In this document: positions 1 to 8,701 of the stretch, one piece after another | How the letters are laid out: each line of letters begins with the position of its first letter | Numbering within the stretch: position 1 is the stretch's first letter | Source of the DNA: Pseudodesulfovibrio sp. JC047 | GTDB lineage: Bacteria; Desulfobacterota; Desulfovibrionia; Desulfovibrionales; Desulfovibrionaceae | Direction of reading: 5' to 3' | DNA length: 64,000 bases | Assembly (NCBI RefSeq): GCF_010468615.1 | Contig: NZ_WUEH01000001.1 | Span: 186,001 to 250,000, forward strand | Position numbers and translations under genes: made by a program | Notes under the pieces: model-generated | Databases searched by the model: none | What the model was told of the DNA's origin: nothing | Seen by the model: the letters and a program-made list of their open reading frames with translations, nothing else

Positions 1-1
1 T

Positions 2-718
2 CATGTGGCGTATCCCGATGTCCCGGTGCGCGTGGCCTATACGTCCAAGACCATTCGCGGACACATGAAAAAAGTAGGCGAGGCCGTGGACTCGGTTCCC
101 AAGGCCCTCGAAAAACTTCACGCGGACGGCGTGACCCATGTGGTCATCCAGTCGCTGCATCTCATCCCCGGCACGGAATTCCACGAGCTGCTGGAACTGG
201 CCAATGAACAGATGCTTGCGGAAGACGGTTTCGTTCGGGTGGAAGTTGGTTTTCCACTCGTGGCCGGTGAGTCCGGGCTGGAACAGGTGGCGGATATCAT
301 CATGTCCATTGCAGAAGAAGGCAAAGGCGAAAACGACGCGGTCCTGTTCATGGGACACGGCACCCGGCATGACGGCAGCATCTATTACGAAGCCATGCAT
401 CGCGCCTTCCAAAAACGGGACAAAACCGTTCATATGGGGGTCATGGAGCACCAGAAGGAAGCGTGCATCGACGTCATTATCGATCGATTCAAGGATGATG
501 GGGTGAAAAAGGCCTATCTTGTCCCCTTCCTGTTCGGTGCGGGATGGCACGTTGCCCGTGATATGATCGGCGATACCGAAAACAGTTGGAAATCCCGATT
601 GGAAGCCGAAAATATCACCTGCGAACCACTCCTCAAAGGGGCTGGAGAATATGACCAACTGGTTGATATCTGGCTCAAACATCTGGACGATGCGTTCAAA
701 CGCCTGAACCGTCATTAG
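2..718 (+). CDS. cbiK: Sirohydrochlorin cobaltochelatase CbiK (5' truncated by window edge)
   Basis: Inserts Co2+ into sirohydrochlorin, the entry step of anaerobic cobalamin synthesis; in sulfate reducers the same family can also insert iron. The reading frame is open to the left edge. A GTG at 5 exists, but the sequence before it (a His codon, then VAYPDVPVRVAYTSK) matches the family interior, so about 25-40 N-terminal residues are missing. The GHGTRHD segment near residue 118 of the visible part holds a metal-binding histidine typical of CbiK, and the C-terminal half has the second chelatase lobe with a PFLFGAGWHVARD segment (second conserved His). Because the N-terminus is missing, I cannot tell a cytoplasmic form from the periplasmic signal-peptide form known in Desulfovibrio. 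The next gene concerns corrinoid activation, which fits a corrinoid theme. Confidence 0.9.
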   Translation, partial: HVAYPDVPVRVAYTSKTIRGHMKKVGEAVDSVPKALEKLHADGVTHVVIQSLHLIPGTEFHELLELANEQMLAEDGFVRVEVGFPLVAGESGLEQVADIIMSIAEEGKGENDAVLFMGHGTRHDGSIYYEAMHRAFQKRDKTVHMGVMEHQKEACIDVIIDRFKDDGVKKAYLVPFLFGAGWHVARDMIGDTENSWKSRLEAENITCEPLLKGAGEYDQLVDIWLKHLDDAFKRLNRH

Positions 719-864
719 TCCCCTTTTCCCTCCAACACCGACCGTTGAACAATCCGGCACGACCTCATCGTCACACGCCCATACAGCCGACCCACTGGGC
801 ACCGGGCACCGACATTTACATGGCCGGGTCCATACGGTAGTCTTCGCGCACCAATGGAGCACAG

Positions 865-2409
865 GTGAGCATACACATTCAGACACATTCCAGCGACACG
901 GTCGTCCTCACAGCCCAGCACGGTGAAAACCTGGCTCGGACCATCTTCATGGGTGGGCTGTGGCAGGGCGTCCCGCTCTGTTCCGGGCTGGGAAAATGTG
1001 GTTTGTGCGCTGTCCGTTTTGTGAAGGACGCACCGGACACCACCGTTGATGAAGTGAAAAAGCTGGGGAAAGAGGCTATCGCCCTTGGCTGGCGGCTTGC
1101 CTGTCTGCACCCGTCCCAACCGTGCACTATCGAACTGCCGGAACCAATCCGTTCCCCTCGGGTGGCCCGAACCATTGCGACAACCACTGGTGACTACGCC
1201 GTGGCTATCGACCTTGGCACCACGTCGATCCATTGGACCGTCCTGATAAACGACCACCCGGTTGCCTCGGGACAGGAACTCAACCCACAAACAGGACTCG
1301 GAGCGGATGTCATGTCTCGTCTCGCGGTCGCACGTACCCCGGAAGGACGGACCATCCTTCGCGATCTCATTCTGGACCGGCTCATCGAATTGCTCGCATC
1401 CATGACCAAGACCCACCAAGGCCGCTGTACCGCGCTGACAATTTCCGGCAATACCGCCATGGCCTATATTCTCCTGGGATTGGCTCCCGATGGGCTTGCC
1501 TCGGCTCCATACAGGCTGTCCTACACGGGCGGCGACGAGCAGCTTTTGGCACCGGAGTTACCCCCGACGTATATTCCTCCACTGCTGGCTCCATTTGTCG
1601 GCGCAGATCTGTCCGCAGGCCTGACCGCTCTGGAAGATGCCTCCCACGCCGAGCCACCCTTTTTGCTGGCCGACCTCGGCACCAATGGCGAATTCATTCT
1701 CACGCTCTCGCCACACACGCGATACTGTGCCAGCGTCCCCATGGGACCAGCTCTCGAAGGAGTTGGGCTTTCTTTCGGACGCATGGCCGGTCCCGGAACC
1801 ATCACCAGATTCACCCTGACCCCGCACGGTCTGTCCATACACGCGCTCGATGGGACCGCCCCCCCCACTGGCATTACCGGCACCGGGTACCTCTCGCTGG
1901 TCGCACTCCTGCGCACCCACGGGGTCATCAGTGAAACTGGCCAGTTCGACACAGGAACCACGCCGCTGGCCGCACGATTGGCCAGGAATGTGACCACACG
2001 ACATGGCGAACCGACCTTCATCATCAACGAGAGCCTGTATCTGCCAGCCTCGGATATCGAAGAAATCCTCAAGGTCAAGGCGGCTTTCAACCTGGCCATG
2101 TCCACCCTGCTGGACGCGGCCCAATTCGGTCCGGCGGACCTCAAACAAATTTTCATTGCCGGAGCATTGGGGGAACATGTTTCCCTCAAGGATCTGGAAA
2201 CCCTCGGCTTCCTGCCTCCGGGATGTGCGTCCAAGACGATCAAGGCGGGAAATACCTCCCTTCAGGGGACGGAACAACTGACGACAGATTCGCAGGCCCG
2301 GTATTTTGCCGAATCCCTGCCCGACACCATACATCCACTCGACCTCACCGGCGACACGGACTTTGGTGATAAATTTATACAAAGGATGCGGTTTTCCTAT
2401 GTCGATTGA
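865..2409 (+). CDS. [2Fe-2S]/ASKHA-domain protein, RACE-like corrinoid activation protein
   Basis: 514 residues. The N-terminal ferredoxin-like domain has Cys39-x5-Cys45-x2-Cys48 and Cys80, the plant-type [2Fe-2S] pattern. A large ASKHA (actin/Hsp70-like ATPase) domain follows, with a phosphate-binding AIDLGTTS segment near residue 114 and a second DLGTNGE segment near residue 270. This arrangement is that of reductive activators of corrinoid enzymes (RACE/RamA-like, DUF4445), which use ATP and a low-potential electron to return Co(II) corrinoid to Co(I). The GTG start has a GGAGC just upstream. The 146 bases between cbiK and this gene show no obvious element. No corrinoid protein or methyltransferase is visible nearby, so the partner is unknown. 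The family call is firm; the substrate is inferred. Confidence 0.85.
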   Translation: MSIHIQTHSSDTVVLTAQHGENLARTIFMGGLWQGVPLCSGLGKCGLCAVRFVKDAPDTTVDEVKKLGKEAIALGWRLACLHPSQPCTIELPEPIRSPRVARTIATTTGDYAVAIDLGTTSIHWTVLINDHPVASGQELNPQTGLGADVMSRLAVARTPEGRTILRDLILDRLIELLASMTKTHQGRCTALTISGNTAMAYILLGLAPDGLASAPYRLSYTGGDEQLLAPELPPTYIPPLLAPFVGADLSAGLTALEDASHAEPPFLLADLGTNGEFILTLSPHTRYCASVPMGPALEGVGLSFGRMAGPGTITRFTLTPHGLSIHALDGTAPPTGITGTGYLSLVALLRTHGVISETGQFDTGTTPLAARLARNVTTRHGEPTFIINESLYLPASDIEEILKVKAAFNLAMSTLLDAAQFGPADLKQIFIAGALGEHVSLKDLETLGFLPPGCASKTIKAGNTSLQGTEQLTTDSQARYFAESLPDTIHPLDLTGDTDFGDKFIQRMRFSYVD

Positions 2410-3529
2410 TGGACTTTTTCCCAATCTCACCCACGATAATGCAAAAGAACTTGAACGGTTTGGCAACCTTTTGAAAAAGGTCTGGCCGCTCAAGGGCAAA
2501 CATCGCGATCACCTGAAATATGACATCAGGGACATGTCTCGCGGTCTGACCAATGAACGCACCCAGCGGCGCAAGGAATACATGACGGACGACAAGTCCC
2601 TGTCACCGTATCTCTATTATTTCCTGCCCTGGAACCTGTATCGCATGTCCCGCCTTTTTGCGGGGCTGGAACTCGATATTCCGGACGGCGGCCACATTGC
2701 CGATCTCGGGACCGGCCCGCTGACCGCGGTGATCGCCCTGTGGATGTCCCGGCCACATCTCCGCAATCGAAAACTCAACTTTACCTGCCTGGATCTGTCA
2801 CCCAAATCCATGCACACCGGCTTGAAGCTGTTTCAAGCCATGGCCGGTCACGACTCTCCATGGCGCATCAAGACGGTCAAGGCCCGGTTCTCGGATCGGC
2901 TTCACACAAAAGCGGACCTGCTTATCGCGGCCAACGCCTTTAACGAGTTGGATTGGTCTGGCCGAACCGCTCGTCCGCAAGCGGAAATGCTCTCCAAACA
3001 CCTTGTGAATTCCACCAAGGAAACCGGCCGAATCCTGCTTATTGAAACCGGCGTGCGCCTCACCGGACGGATCATTTCGGAAATGCGCACCCACCTGCTG
3101 GACAAAGGATTCAATCCTATTGCTCCCTGTCCGCACTGTGAAGAATGTCCCATGCCCGCCACTGCTCAAGGAGCACCCTGGTGTCATTTCAACTTTTCCG
3201 TCAAAGACGCACCCTGCTGGCTCACGAAACTGGCCAAGGATGCCCGTCTCGAAAAAGACAATGTCTCCCTGAACTTTCTCTATCTTTCCCAAAAAGGCTG
3301 TGAAAATTGGGGCGCGGTCCGCACCATTTCGGAACCGTTCAAACTTCACGGCAACAAAGGGCAGTACGCTTGTTCGGATCGTGGTCTGACCCTGCTTGAT
3401 ATCCCGGCACAAACCCGGTCCCTGTTCCCGGGCCAAAACATTGTTCCCGAGTGGCCCGAGTCACCGAAAACCGACCTCAAATCCAAGGCATTGATTCTTC
3501 CATACAGGCCGAAACCGCCCAAGAAATAA
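2399..3529 (+). CDS. Rsm22-family methyltransferase-like protein
   Basis: 376 residues from the ATG at 2399, which overlaps the end of the preceding gene by 11 bases; an in-frame upstream extension is unlikely because it would run inside that gene. The SAM-binding motif is visible as HIADLGTGPLTA, followed by a CLDLSP strand, both typical of class I methyltransferases. A late cysteine cluster (CPHCEECP, then WCHF) matches the motif of the Rsm22/METTL17 family, whose mitochondrial members bind a [4Fe-4S] cluster and assist small-ribosomal-subunit assembly. Bacterial members are poorly characterised. Its stop codon shares a base with the lipB start (TAATG), so the two are probably translationally coupled. 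Confidence 0.82.
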   Translation: MSIDGLFPNLTHDNAKELERFGNLLKKVWPLKGKHRDHLKYDIRDMSRGLTNERTQRRKEYMTDDKSLSPYLYYFLPWNLYRMSRLFAGLELDIPDGGHIADLGTGPLTAVIALWMSRPHLRNRKLNFTCLDLSPKSMHTGLKLFQAMAGHDSPWRIKTVKARFSDRLHTKADLLIAANAFNELDWSGRTARPQAEMLSKHLVNSTKETGRILLIETGVRLTGRIISEMRTHLLDKGFNPIAPCPHCEECPMPATAQGAPWCHFNFSVKDAPCWLTKLAKDARLEKDNVSLNFLYLSQKGCENWGAVRTISEPFKLHGNKGQYACSDRGLTLLDIPAQTRSLFPGQNIVPEWPESPKTDLKSKALILPYRPKPPKK

Positions 3530-4191
3530 TGAAAATCATTGATCTCGGGCTGATGAACTATGCACAAGCCGAAGCCCTGCAACTCACGACACTGGACGGT
3601 GTGCTCAACGGTTCGGAAGACAATACAGTCTTCCTTTTGGAGCATCCCAAGGTCATTACACTGGGGCGTCAGGGTGGAGCCGAAAATCTCCACCTCAACG
3701 CGGCCCAATTGACTGAACAGGGCATTGAACTGGCCCAGACCACCCGGGGAGGCAACATTACCTGCCATTTCCCGGGGCAGCTTGTGGCCTACCCTATTTG
3801 GCGGGTGGAAAAACGGCCCGGCGGCATGAGAAAATTCTTTCATGACATGGAAGAAGCCGTCATCCAGACCTGCGCCCATTTCGATGTGCAGGCCATCCGA
3901 CGCCCCAAACACCCGGGTGTCTGGTTGGACGAATCCCGAAAAATATGCTCAATGGGAATCGGCGTTCGCCACTGGGTCACCTATCACGGTTTGGCCCTCA
4001 ATGTCGGCAGTGATGTCAGTCTGTTCAACGCCATTACCCTTTGCGGCATTCCGGGAGCGACCCCCACGTCCCTCTCGGCAGAAGCCGGATACGAAATCAG
4101 TTTAAAGGACGCCAAACATGTCTTTGAAAAAGCCTTCAGAAAAACCTTTGCGGATTCCGAAGTGGTTGCGCATCACCCTCCCCAAAAATGA
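3529..4191 (+). CDS. lipB: Octanoyl-[acyl-carrier-protein]:protein octanoyltransferase LipB
   Basis: Transfers octanoate from ACP to lipoyl-domain lysines, the first step of lipoate synthesis. 220 residues. Family signatures: HPKVITLGRQG near residue 40, RGGNITCHFPGQL near 72, the KICSMGIGVR segment carrying the conserved lysine, and LCGIPGATPTSL carrying the acyl-accepting cysteine. I chose the ATG at 3529, fused to the Rsm22 stop, because the family starts immediately before the first beta-strand (KIIDLG); a longer in-frame start would lie deep in the upstream gene. The last 74 bases overlap lipA in another frame. Confidence 0.95.
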   Translation: MKIIDLGLMNYAQAEALQLTTLDGVLNGSEDNTVFLLEHPKVITLGRQGGAENLHLNAAQLTEQGIELAQTTRGGNITCHFPGQLVAYPIWRVEKRPGGMRKFFHDMEEAVIQTCAHFDVQAIRRPKHPGVWLDESRKICSMGIGVRHWVTYHGLALNVGSDVSLFNAITLCGIPGATPTSLSAEAGYEISLKDAKHVFEKAFRKTFADSEVVAHHPPQK

Positions 4192-4996
4192 AAATTTCGC
4201 CGGGACAGCCGGGTTGATCGCCGATCTCCATCTGAACACGGTCTGCCAATCCGCCAAGTGTCCCAACAAGTGGGAATGTTTTTCAAAAAGTGTCGCGACC
4301 TTCCTGATAATGGGGGCCATCTGTACCCGCAACTGTGCGTTCTGCAACATTGTGTCAGGAGATCTTGAACCGCTCGATCCAACGGAACCGGCTCGCGTGG
4401 CCGAAGCTGCCAAACGCCTTGCCCTCAAACATGTGGTCATCACATCCGTGACACGGGATGATCTTCCCGACGGCGGTGCCGCCCATTTCGCAGCAACTAT
4501 CCGGGCCGTCCACGAGGTCATGCCCCACTGCACCATCGAAGTCCTCATCCCGGATTTGCAAGGCGATCAGGTCGCCCTGAGAACCGTGCTGAATGCCCAA
4601 CCAGACGTGCTCAACCACAATCTGGAAACAACAGCCGTGCTCTATGACACCATCCGGCCGCAAGCGAACTATCGGCAATCACTCGATGTGCTGGTCAATG
4701 CCAAACGCATGGCACCGGACATTCCCACCAAATCAGGCATCATGGTCGGTCTGGGTGAAACCGATGAACAGATCATGACCGTGCTCGACGATTTTGCGGC
4801 AGTGGATTGCGATATCGTCACCATTGGCCAATACATGCAACCGAGCCGTCAGCATCCCATGGTCCAACGGTATGTGGACCCCACGGTCTTTGACCGCTAC
4901 GCCGAAGAAGGCACGAAACGGGGTATCAGTCACATGTTCAGCGCGCCGCTGGTTCGCTCCAGCTACAACGCCGCCGATTTCGTTGAGAAAGTTTGA
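4118..4996 (+). CDS. lipA: Lipoyl synthase LipA
   Basis: Radical-SAM enzyme that inserts two sulfurs into octanoyl-lysine. 292 residues. The auxiliary cluster motif is C-x4-C-x5-C (CQSAKCPNKWEC, near residue 43). The radical-SAM motif is CTRNCAFC, near residue 69. The conserved RSSY near the C-terminus, which supplies the serine ligand of the auxiliary cluster, is present. The start has a good AAAGGA eight bases upstream and lies inside lipB. No other in-frame start precedes the PKWLR segment that the family needs, so the 74-base overlap seems real. It forms a lipB-lipA pair. Confidence 0.96.
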   Translation: MSLKKPSEKPLRIPKWLRITLPKNENFAGTAGLIADLHLNTVCQSAKCPNKWECFSKSVATFLIMGAICTRNCAFCNIVSGDLEPLDPTEPARVAEAAKRLALKHVVITSVTRDDLPDGGAAHFAATIRAVHEVMPHCTIEVLIPDLQGDQVALRTVLNAQPDVLNHNLETTAVLYDTIRPQANYRQSLDVLVNAKRMAPDIPTKSGIMVGLGETDEQIMTVLDDFAAVDCDIVTIGQYMQPSRQHPMVQRYVDPTVFDRYAEEGTKRGISHMFSAPLVRSSYNAADFVEKV

Positions 4997-5106
4997 AACG
5001 GCCAATGGTAATCTCAAATTTATTCATAAAATCTATATATTGAGTTGACTCGAAATAAAAATTATCATATTGAGAATATTCATATTTTGAAATTCATTAG
5101 AAGACG

Positions 5107-5135
5107 TTGACAGCTCTATGTTTTCGACTTATTTT
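5107..5135 (+). promoter_or_regulatory. Sigma-70-like promoter for the NYN gene
   Basis: TTGACA at 5107-5112, a 17-base spacer, then TATTTT at 5130-5135. It lies in the AT-rich 244-base gap after lipA. Transcription from here would give a leader of roughly 100 bases carrying the two hairpins described separately. Confidence 0.5.
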
Positions 5136-5139
5136 TTAA

Positions 5140-5222
5140 TTGGTAGCCAAAACTACCAACTAATTTAGGGGTGCCCCAAAGGCATCAATTACTACAAGGG
5201 GTGTGCATCAGCGCACCCCTTG
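5140..5222 (+). other. Structured leader with two hairpins upstream of the NYN gene
   Basis: Hairpin 1 pairs TTGGTAG (5140-5146) with CTACCAA (5153-5159). Hairpin 2 pairs 5195-5206 with 5211-5222, twelve base pairs with one G-U around an ATCA loop. The start codon follows 18 bases later, with GAGGA as ribosome-binding site. There is no T-run after hairpin 2, so it does not look like a finished intrinsic terminator of lipA. It may instead be a translational or mRNA-stability element. Confidence 0.45.
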
Positions 5223-5240
5223 CTGCTTTGAGGAATCATC

Positions 5241-6050
5241 ATGGAACGATTGGCAATCTTTGTTGATGCAGGGTACTTCTGGGTTCAAACCACCATGATT
5301 CTTCATGGAGAGAAAGTCCCGCGAAATCAGGTTATCCTTGACTATGACATGCTCCATAAAGAACTCCTTGCCACAGCCAAAAAATAATTCCCGGATGCGT
5401 CGCTCCTACGAATTTACTGGTATGATGGTCCGGGCAATTCCGGCAAAGCAGAAGAGCATGAAACAATTGAAAAACTGAATGATTTCAAGCTGCGTTTGGG
5501 AACACGCAATCGGACAGGTCAACAAAAAGCAGTTGATGGTCTGATTATCGCCGACCTTATCAGCTTGACCCAAAACCGGGCCATTTCCGATGCCTTGCTG
5601 GTCAGTGGTGACGCGGACCTGACACCCGGAGTTGTCGCTGCCCAAAACCTTGGACTGCGAGTTCATCTTCTGACCATGGGACCGGAACAGGCAACGTCTC
5701 CTTTTCTTGCCGCCGAAGCAGATTACAAGCAACGATGGCCCAGTGAATTCGTCCAAACCTTTGCGACAATGGCACAGGAAGAGACTGAAGTGACTCCATC
5801 ATCCCAGCCAATCGTTACAGAAGCCCCCATCAATGAGCACTTCAATGCAGAAACTTTGGCGCAAAGCTTTTTGTACGAGAATGGAGAGATTGACCGCTCA
5901 AAAATCCTTGCTGAACGATTCATCCCTCGCTCCATTGACTTCAAAATTCTTCAACATGCCAGGCAGGTCCTTGGCAGACGACTTATCGAAGATGAAAAAC
6001 GATCACTCCGAAGTGCAATCAAAAACCATGTACAGACCGTTGTCGAATGA
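5241..6050 (+). pseudogene. NYN (LabA/DUF88-like PIN-fold) protein interrupted by an in-frame TAA
   Basis: The ATG at 5241 has a GAGGA ribosome-binding site and opens a reading frame beginning MERLAIFVDAGYFW, the first acidic motif of the NYN nuclease fold. Codon 49 (5385-5387) is TAA. The same frame then continues without another stop to 6050 with the rest of the domain: IYWYDGPG, GLIIADLI and LLVSGDADLTPGV, the last with the paired acidic residues of the active site. Without the stop the product would be about 269 residues, with a C-terminal region (about residues 200-269) that may be a small helical RNA-binding-type domain. Because the frame is unchanged on both sides, a base substitution such as AAA or CAA to TAA is simpler than an indel. 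A sequencing error, a recent inactivation, or a split protein with internal re-initiation all remain possible. Confidence 0.75.
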
Positions 6051-6071
6051 ACAACGTGCCATGAGACCAAC

Positions 6072-7781
6072 TTAATACAACCAATCGCGAATCCGAAGAT
6101 CGATCTTGGGAATACCTCGATATCGGTCGATTTTCGGGGTGAAGGCGAACCGCATGGTACGGCCCTGGATTTCTCTGGGAAGACTGCCACCCATTCGCCA
6201 GGCCTTGCCTGGGAATTTAGCGCCGGTTTCCTTGTCCTGAAGGACGAGCTTCACATGTTCCCGCTCCCGACCAAAGGTTCGATGCTCGGCCACCGTCACT
6301 GGCTCTGTTGCAAAAACCGGCTCGGGATTGCCCATGCCAAACGGTTGAAGCAGTTCCAATTCCTGAAGCAACGTATTATTGATGTTGGAAAAACCAAGTT
6401 CATGGTCGAGCTTCAATGTCGGAGTCAACGGCTCCGGGCCAAGGGTATCAATGACATACTGATTGAATTGTTCACGCAACGCGGCCAAATTGTCGGCCTC
6501 AAGAGACATGCCCGCCGCCTGTTTGTGGCCACCAAATCCCACCAGCACACCGCTGACCGCTTTCAGTCCTTCATATAAATCAAATTCAGCAATGCTCCGC
6601 CCTGATCCCTTAAGCAGCCCTTCGGCAGCCTCTGGAGAGCACAGAATCAGTGTGGGACGATAATATTTCTCGACCACCCGGGACGCGACAATGCCGATGA
6701 TGCCTGGATGCCAATCTTCACCATACAGGACAAGCCCAGCCATATCACGCATGGTTTCAGCCTGGGCAAAAGCCTGTTCCGAAATCTCCTTCTCCTGCCG
6801 ACGTCGTTCCATATTGATGGAGTTCAACTCCTCGGCAATAGGCATGGCGGTATCGAAATCCTTGGCCAGCAACATATCGAGCGCCTTGGTCGGATCACCC
6901 ATCCGCCCGGCAGCATTGATGCGCGGAGCAAGGTTGAATCCGATCTGTCCAGCACCGAGTTCCGCACCTCGCTCATATTCGCTGACCACCTTGAGAGCCG
7001 CCATACCTGGGCGTTTCCCTTCCTTGATAAGCAACAACCCATTCTTGACCAGAATACGATTCTGCCCGGTCAATTTCACGATATCGGCGATCGTGCCAAG
7101 GGCAACAAGATCGAGCAGCGGCCGCACATCCACCGGGTCACCGGGCAGCAATTTGTTCAGAGCCACCATGAGCATGAAGGCCACGCCCACTCCGGCCAAG
7201 TCATCACAAGAGCCACCATTTTCCAGACGAGGGTCACAAATGGCATCCGCGTCCGGCAGCGCATCCCCGGGCAGATGGTGATCCGAAACCACCACAGTCA
7301 TCCCGAGTTCACGAGCCCGGGCCACGGGTTCCATATCGGAAATACCGCAATCCACGGTCAACAGCATGGTCGCGCCCTGCTCGTGCAACTGCTCGACTCC
7401 GGGCACATTCATGCCATATCCCTCTTCCATACGATTGGGCAGATGATGCAGGATATCCATGTCATACATGGCAAAGAATTCCTTGACCACCGCAGTCGCC
7501 GTGATTCCATCCACATCATAGTCACCCCAGACCGCCAATGTCCGCCCTTCAGCAAGTCCCTGCGCAAGGACCTCCACAGCCTGGGTCAGGCCAGGAATCT
7601 CGGCAGGATTGGCCATGTGACGCAGCAGAGGACTCAGGAATTTATCCATCCCCTCCGCATCGGTCAAACCTCGATTCATCAGAATTTCAACGATCAACGG
7701 CGACACAGACAACTCTTCCGCCAATGTAGCGGCAACAGTGGAATCGCTTTTTTCCCCACGGGGTTTCCAAATGCACGGCAA
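6072..7781 (-). CDS. recJ: Single-stranded-DNA-specific exonuclease RecJ
   Basis: 5'-to-3' exonuclease acting on single-stranded DNA in recombination and mismatch repair. 569 residues, the usual length. DHH-family motifs appear in order: GDYDVDG (near 81), VDCGI (near 138), SDHHLPG (near 159) and the DHHA1 motif GGHKQAAGM (near 416). The likely start is a TTG at 7781 preceded by AGGA seven bases away; the family normally begins shortly before a W-x-x-R segment like the one seen here. It lies 17 bases downstream of the HDOD gene and is probably co-transcribed with it. Its 3' end converges with the NYN gene. Confidence 0.95.
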   Translation of the reverse strand: MPCIWKPRGEKSDSTVAATLAEELSVSPLIVEILMNRGLTDAEGMDKFLSPLLRHMANPAEIPGLTQAVEVLAQGLAEGRTLAVWGDYDVDGITATAVVKEFFAMYDMDILHHLPNRMEEGYGMNVPGVEQLHEQGATMLLTVDCGISDMEPVARARELGMTVVVSDHHLPGDALPDADAICDPRLENGGSCDDLAGVGVAFMLMVALNKLLPGDPVDVRPLLDLVALGTIADIVKLTGQNRILVKNGLLLIKEGKRPGMAALKVVSEYERGAELGAGQIGFNLAPRINAAGRMGDPTKALDMLLAKDFDTAMPIAEELNSINMERRRQEKEISEQAFAQAETMRDMAGLVLYGEDWHPGIIGIVASRVVEKYYRPTLILCSPEAAEGLLKGSGRSIAEFDLYEGLKAVSGVLVGFGGHKQAAGMSLEADNLAALREQFNQYVIDTLGPEPLTPTLKLDHELGFSNINNTLLQELELLQPFGMGNPEPVFATEPVTVAEHRTFGREREHVKLVLQDKETGAKFPGKAWRMGGSLPREIQGRTMRFAFTPKIDRYRGIPKIDLRIRDWLY

Positions 7782-7798
7782 GGTATAATCCTATGATT

Positions 7799-8659
7799 TC
7801 AGGAAAGTATTTTCACGAATTGTTCGATATCGTCAGATTCGACCATTTCTTCGGCCGTCTCCATGATCTCGTCCATATCAACTTCGACATCGGCGCACAG
7901 TTGTTCAACCTTTTCAGCATAATAACTCTCTGGGTCTTCCACTGTACGCGTCACTGCGTCGGCCAGACAAATGATATTCGACTCCAGGGAATGATCCGGG
8001 GCCAAAGCTGGAGAATGATGCCAGTTGACCGGCTCGACCAGATCAGCGGGCAAATCCCAGGATTTCAGCACCAGAGCACCGATCACCGCGTGATCCACCC
8101 CCCAATATTCTTCTTCGGCCACAGCGTCGATCAACTCGTCGTCTTCCGCCAATTCACGAATGGCCTGCCAATCATCCGGACGTTTCAAGGCCATGACAAG
8201 CTTGCCGATATCATGCAATAACCCTGCGGTAAAAAGGGTCTCTGGCCGCCCCACGTCGGTCATGTGGGACAACTCTTTTGACATGCTCGCAACAAAAAAC
8301 TGGTGCGACCAATAGGCTTGAATATCAAAATCGTCTGGAAGAGCATACGACTGGGTCAGTCCAGCCACCCCCAACGCAAGGACAATATTCCGAATTTCTG
8401 CCAGCCCCAGCACGGCGGAAGCCCTGGTGATGGACTGTACTTCAGACTGCAAGCCATAAAACGCGGAATTGGCCAGCCGCAAAATCCGGGTGGTCAACCC
8501 CTGATCCTCACCCAACGTCTGACCAATGTCTTCGACCGAGGCAATGGAACCTCGTGCCGTCTGTACAAATAGTTTCTGAAACACATCCGGAGAAAACGGC
8601 AAATCTTCGCGCATTCCGGACAGTTCACGAAGGAAACCTTGAATTTTATCCTGATTCAT
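7799..8659 (-). CDS. HDOD-domain signalling protein
   Basis: 286 residues. The HDOD domain spans about residues 20-215: LPFSPDVFQKL at the start, an ITRASAVLGLAEIRN segment, and FTAGLLHDIGKLV with an HD-type pair near residue 145. The C-terminus (about 225-286) is acidic and helical. HDOD proteins are non-catalytic relatives of HD phosphohydrolases that act in regulatory pathways; no specific role can be read here. AGGAG precedes the ATG. It is the first gene of a short unit with recJ. Confidence 0.88.
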   Translation of the reverse strand: MNQDKIQGFLRELSGMREDLPFSPDVFQKLFVQTARGSIASVEDIGQTLGEDQGLTTRILRLANSAFYGLQSEVQSITRASAVLGLAEIRNIVLALGVAGLTQSYALPDDFDIQAYWSHQFFVASMSKELSHMTDVGRPETLFTAGLLHDIGKLVMALKRPDDWQAIRELAEDDELIDAVAEEEYWGVDHAVIGALVLKSWDLPADLVEPVNWHHSPALAPDHSLESNIICLADAVTRTVEDPESYYAEKVEQLCADVEVDMDEIMETAEEMVESDDIEQFVKILS

Positions 8660-8701
8660 GGAGACTCCTGCTCACCCGCCCCTCGGCGGATTTTCATCCC
8701 A

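Noticed and set aside
5385-5387. Recoding of the TAA as selenocysteine or pyrrolysine
   Set aside because: Those use TGA and TAG. No recoding element is known for TAA.
6708-7796. 362-codon plus-strand frame opposite recJ
   Set aside because: His/Gln-rich shadow; recJ has full DHH motifs on the minus strand.
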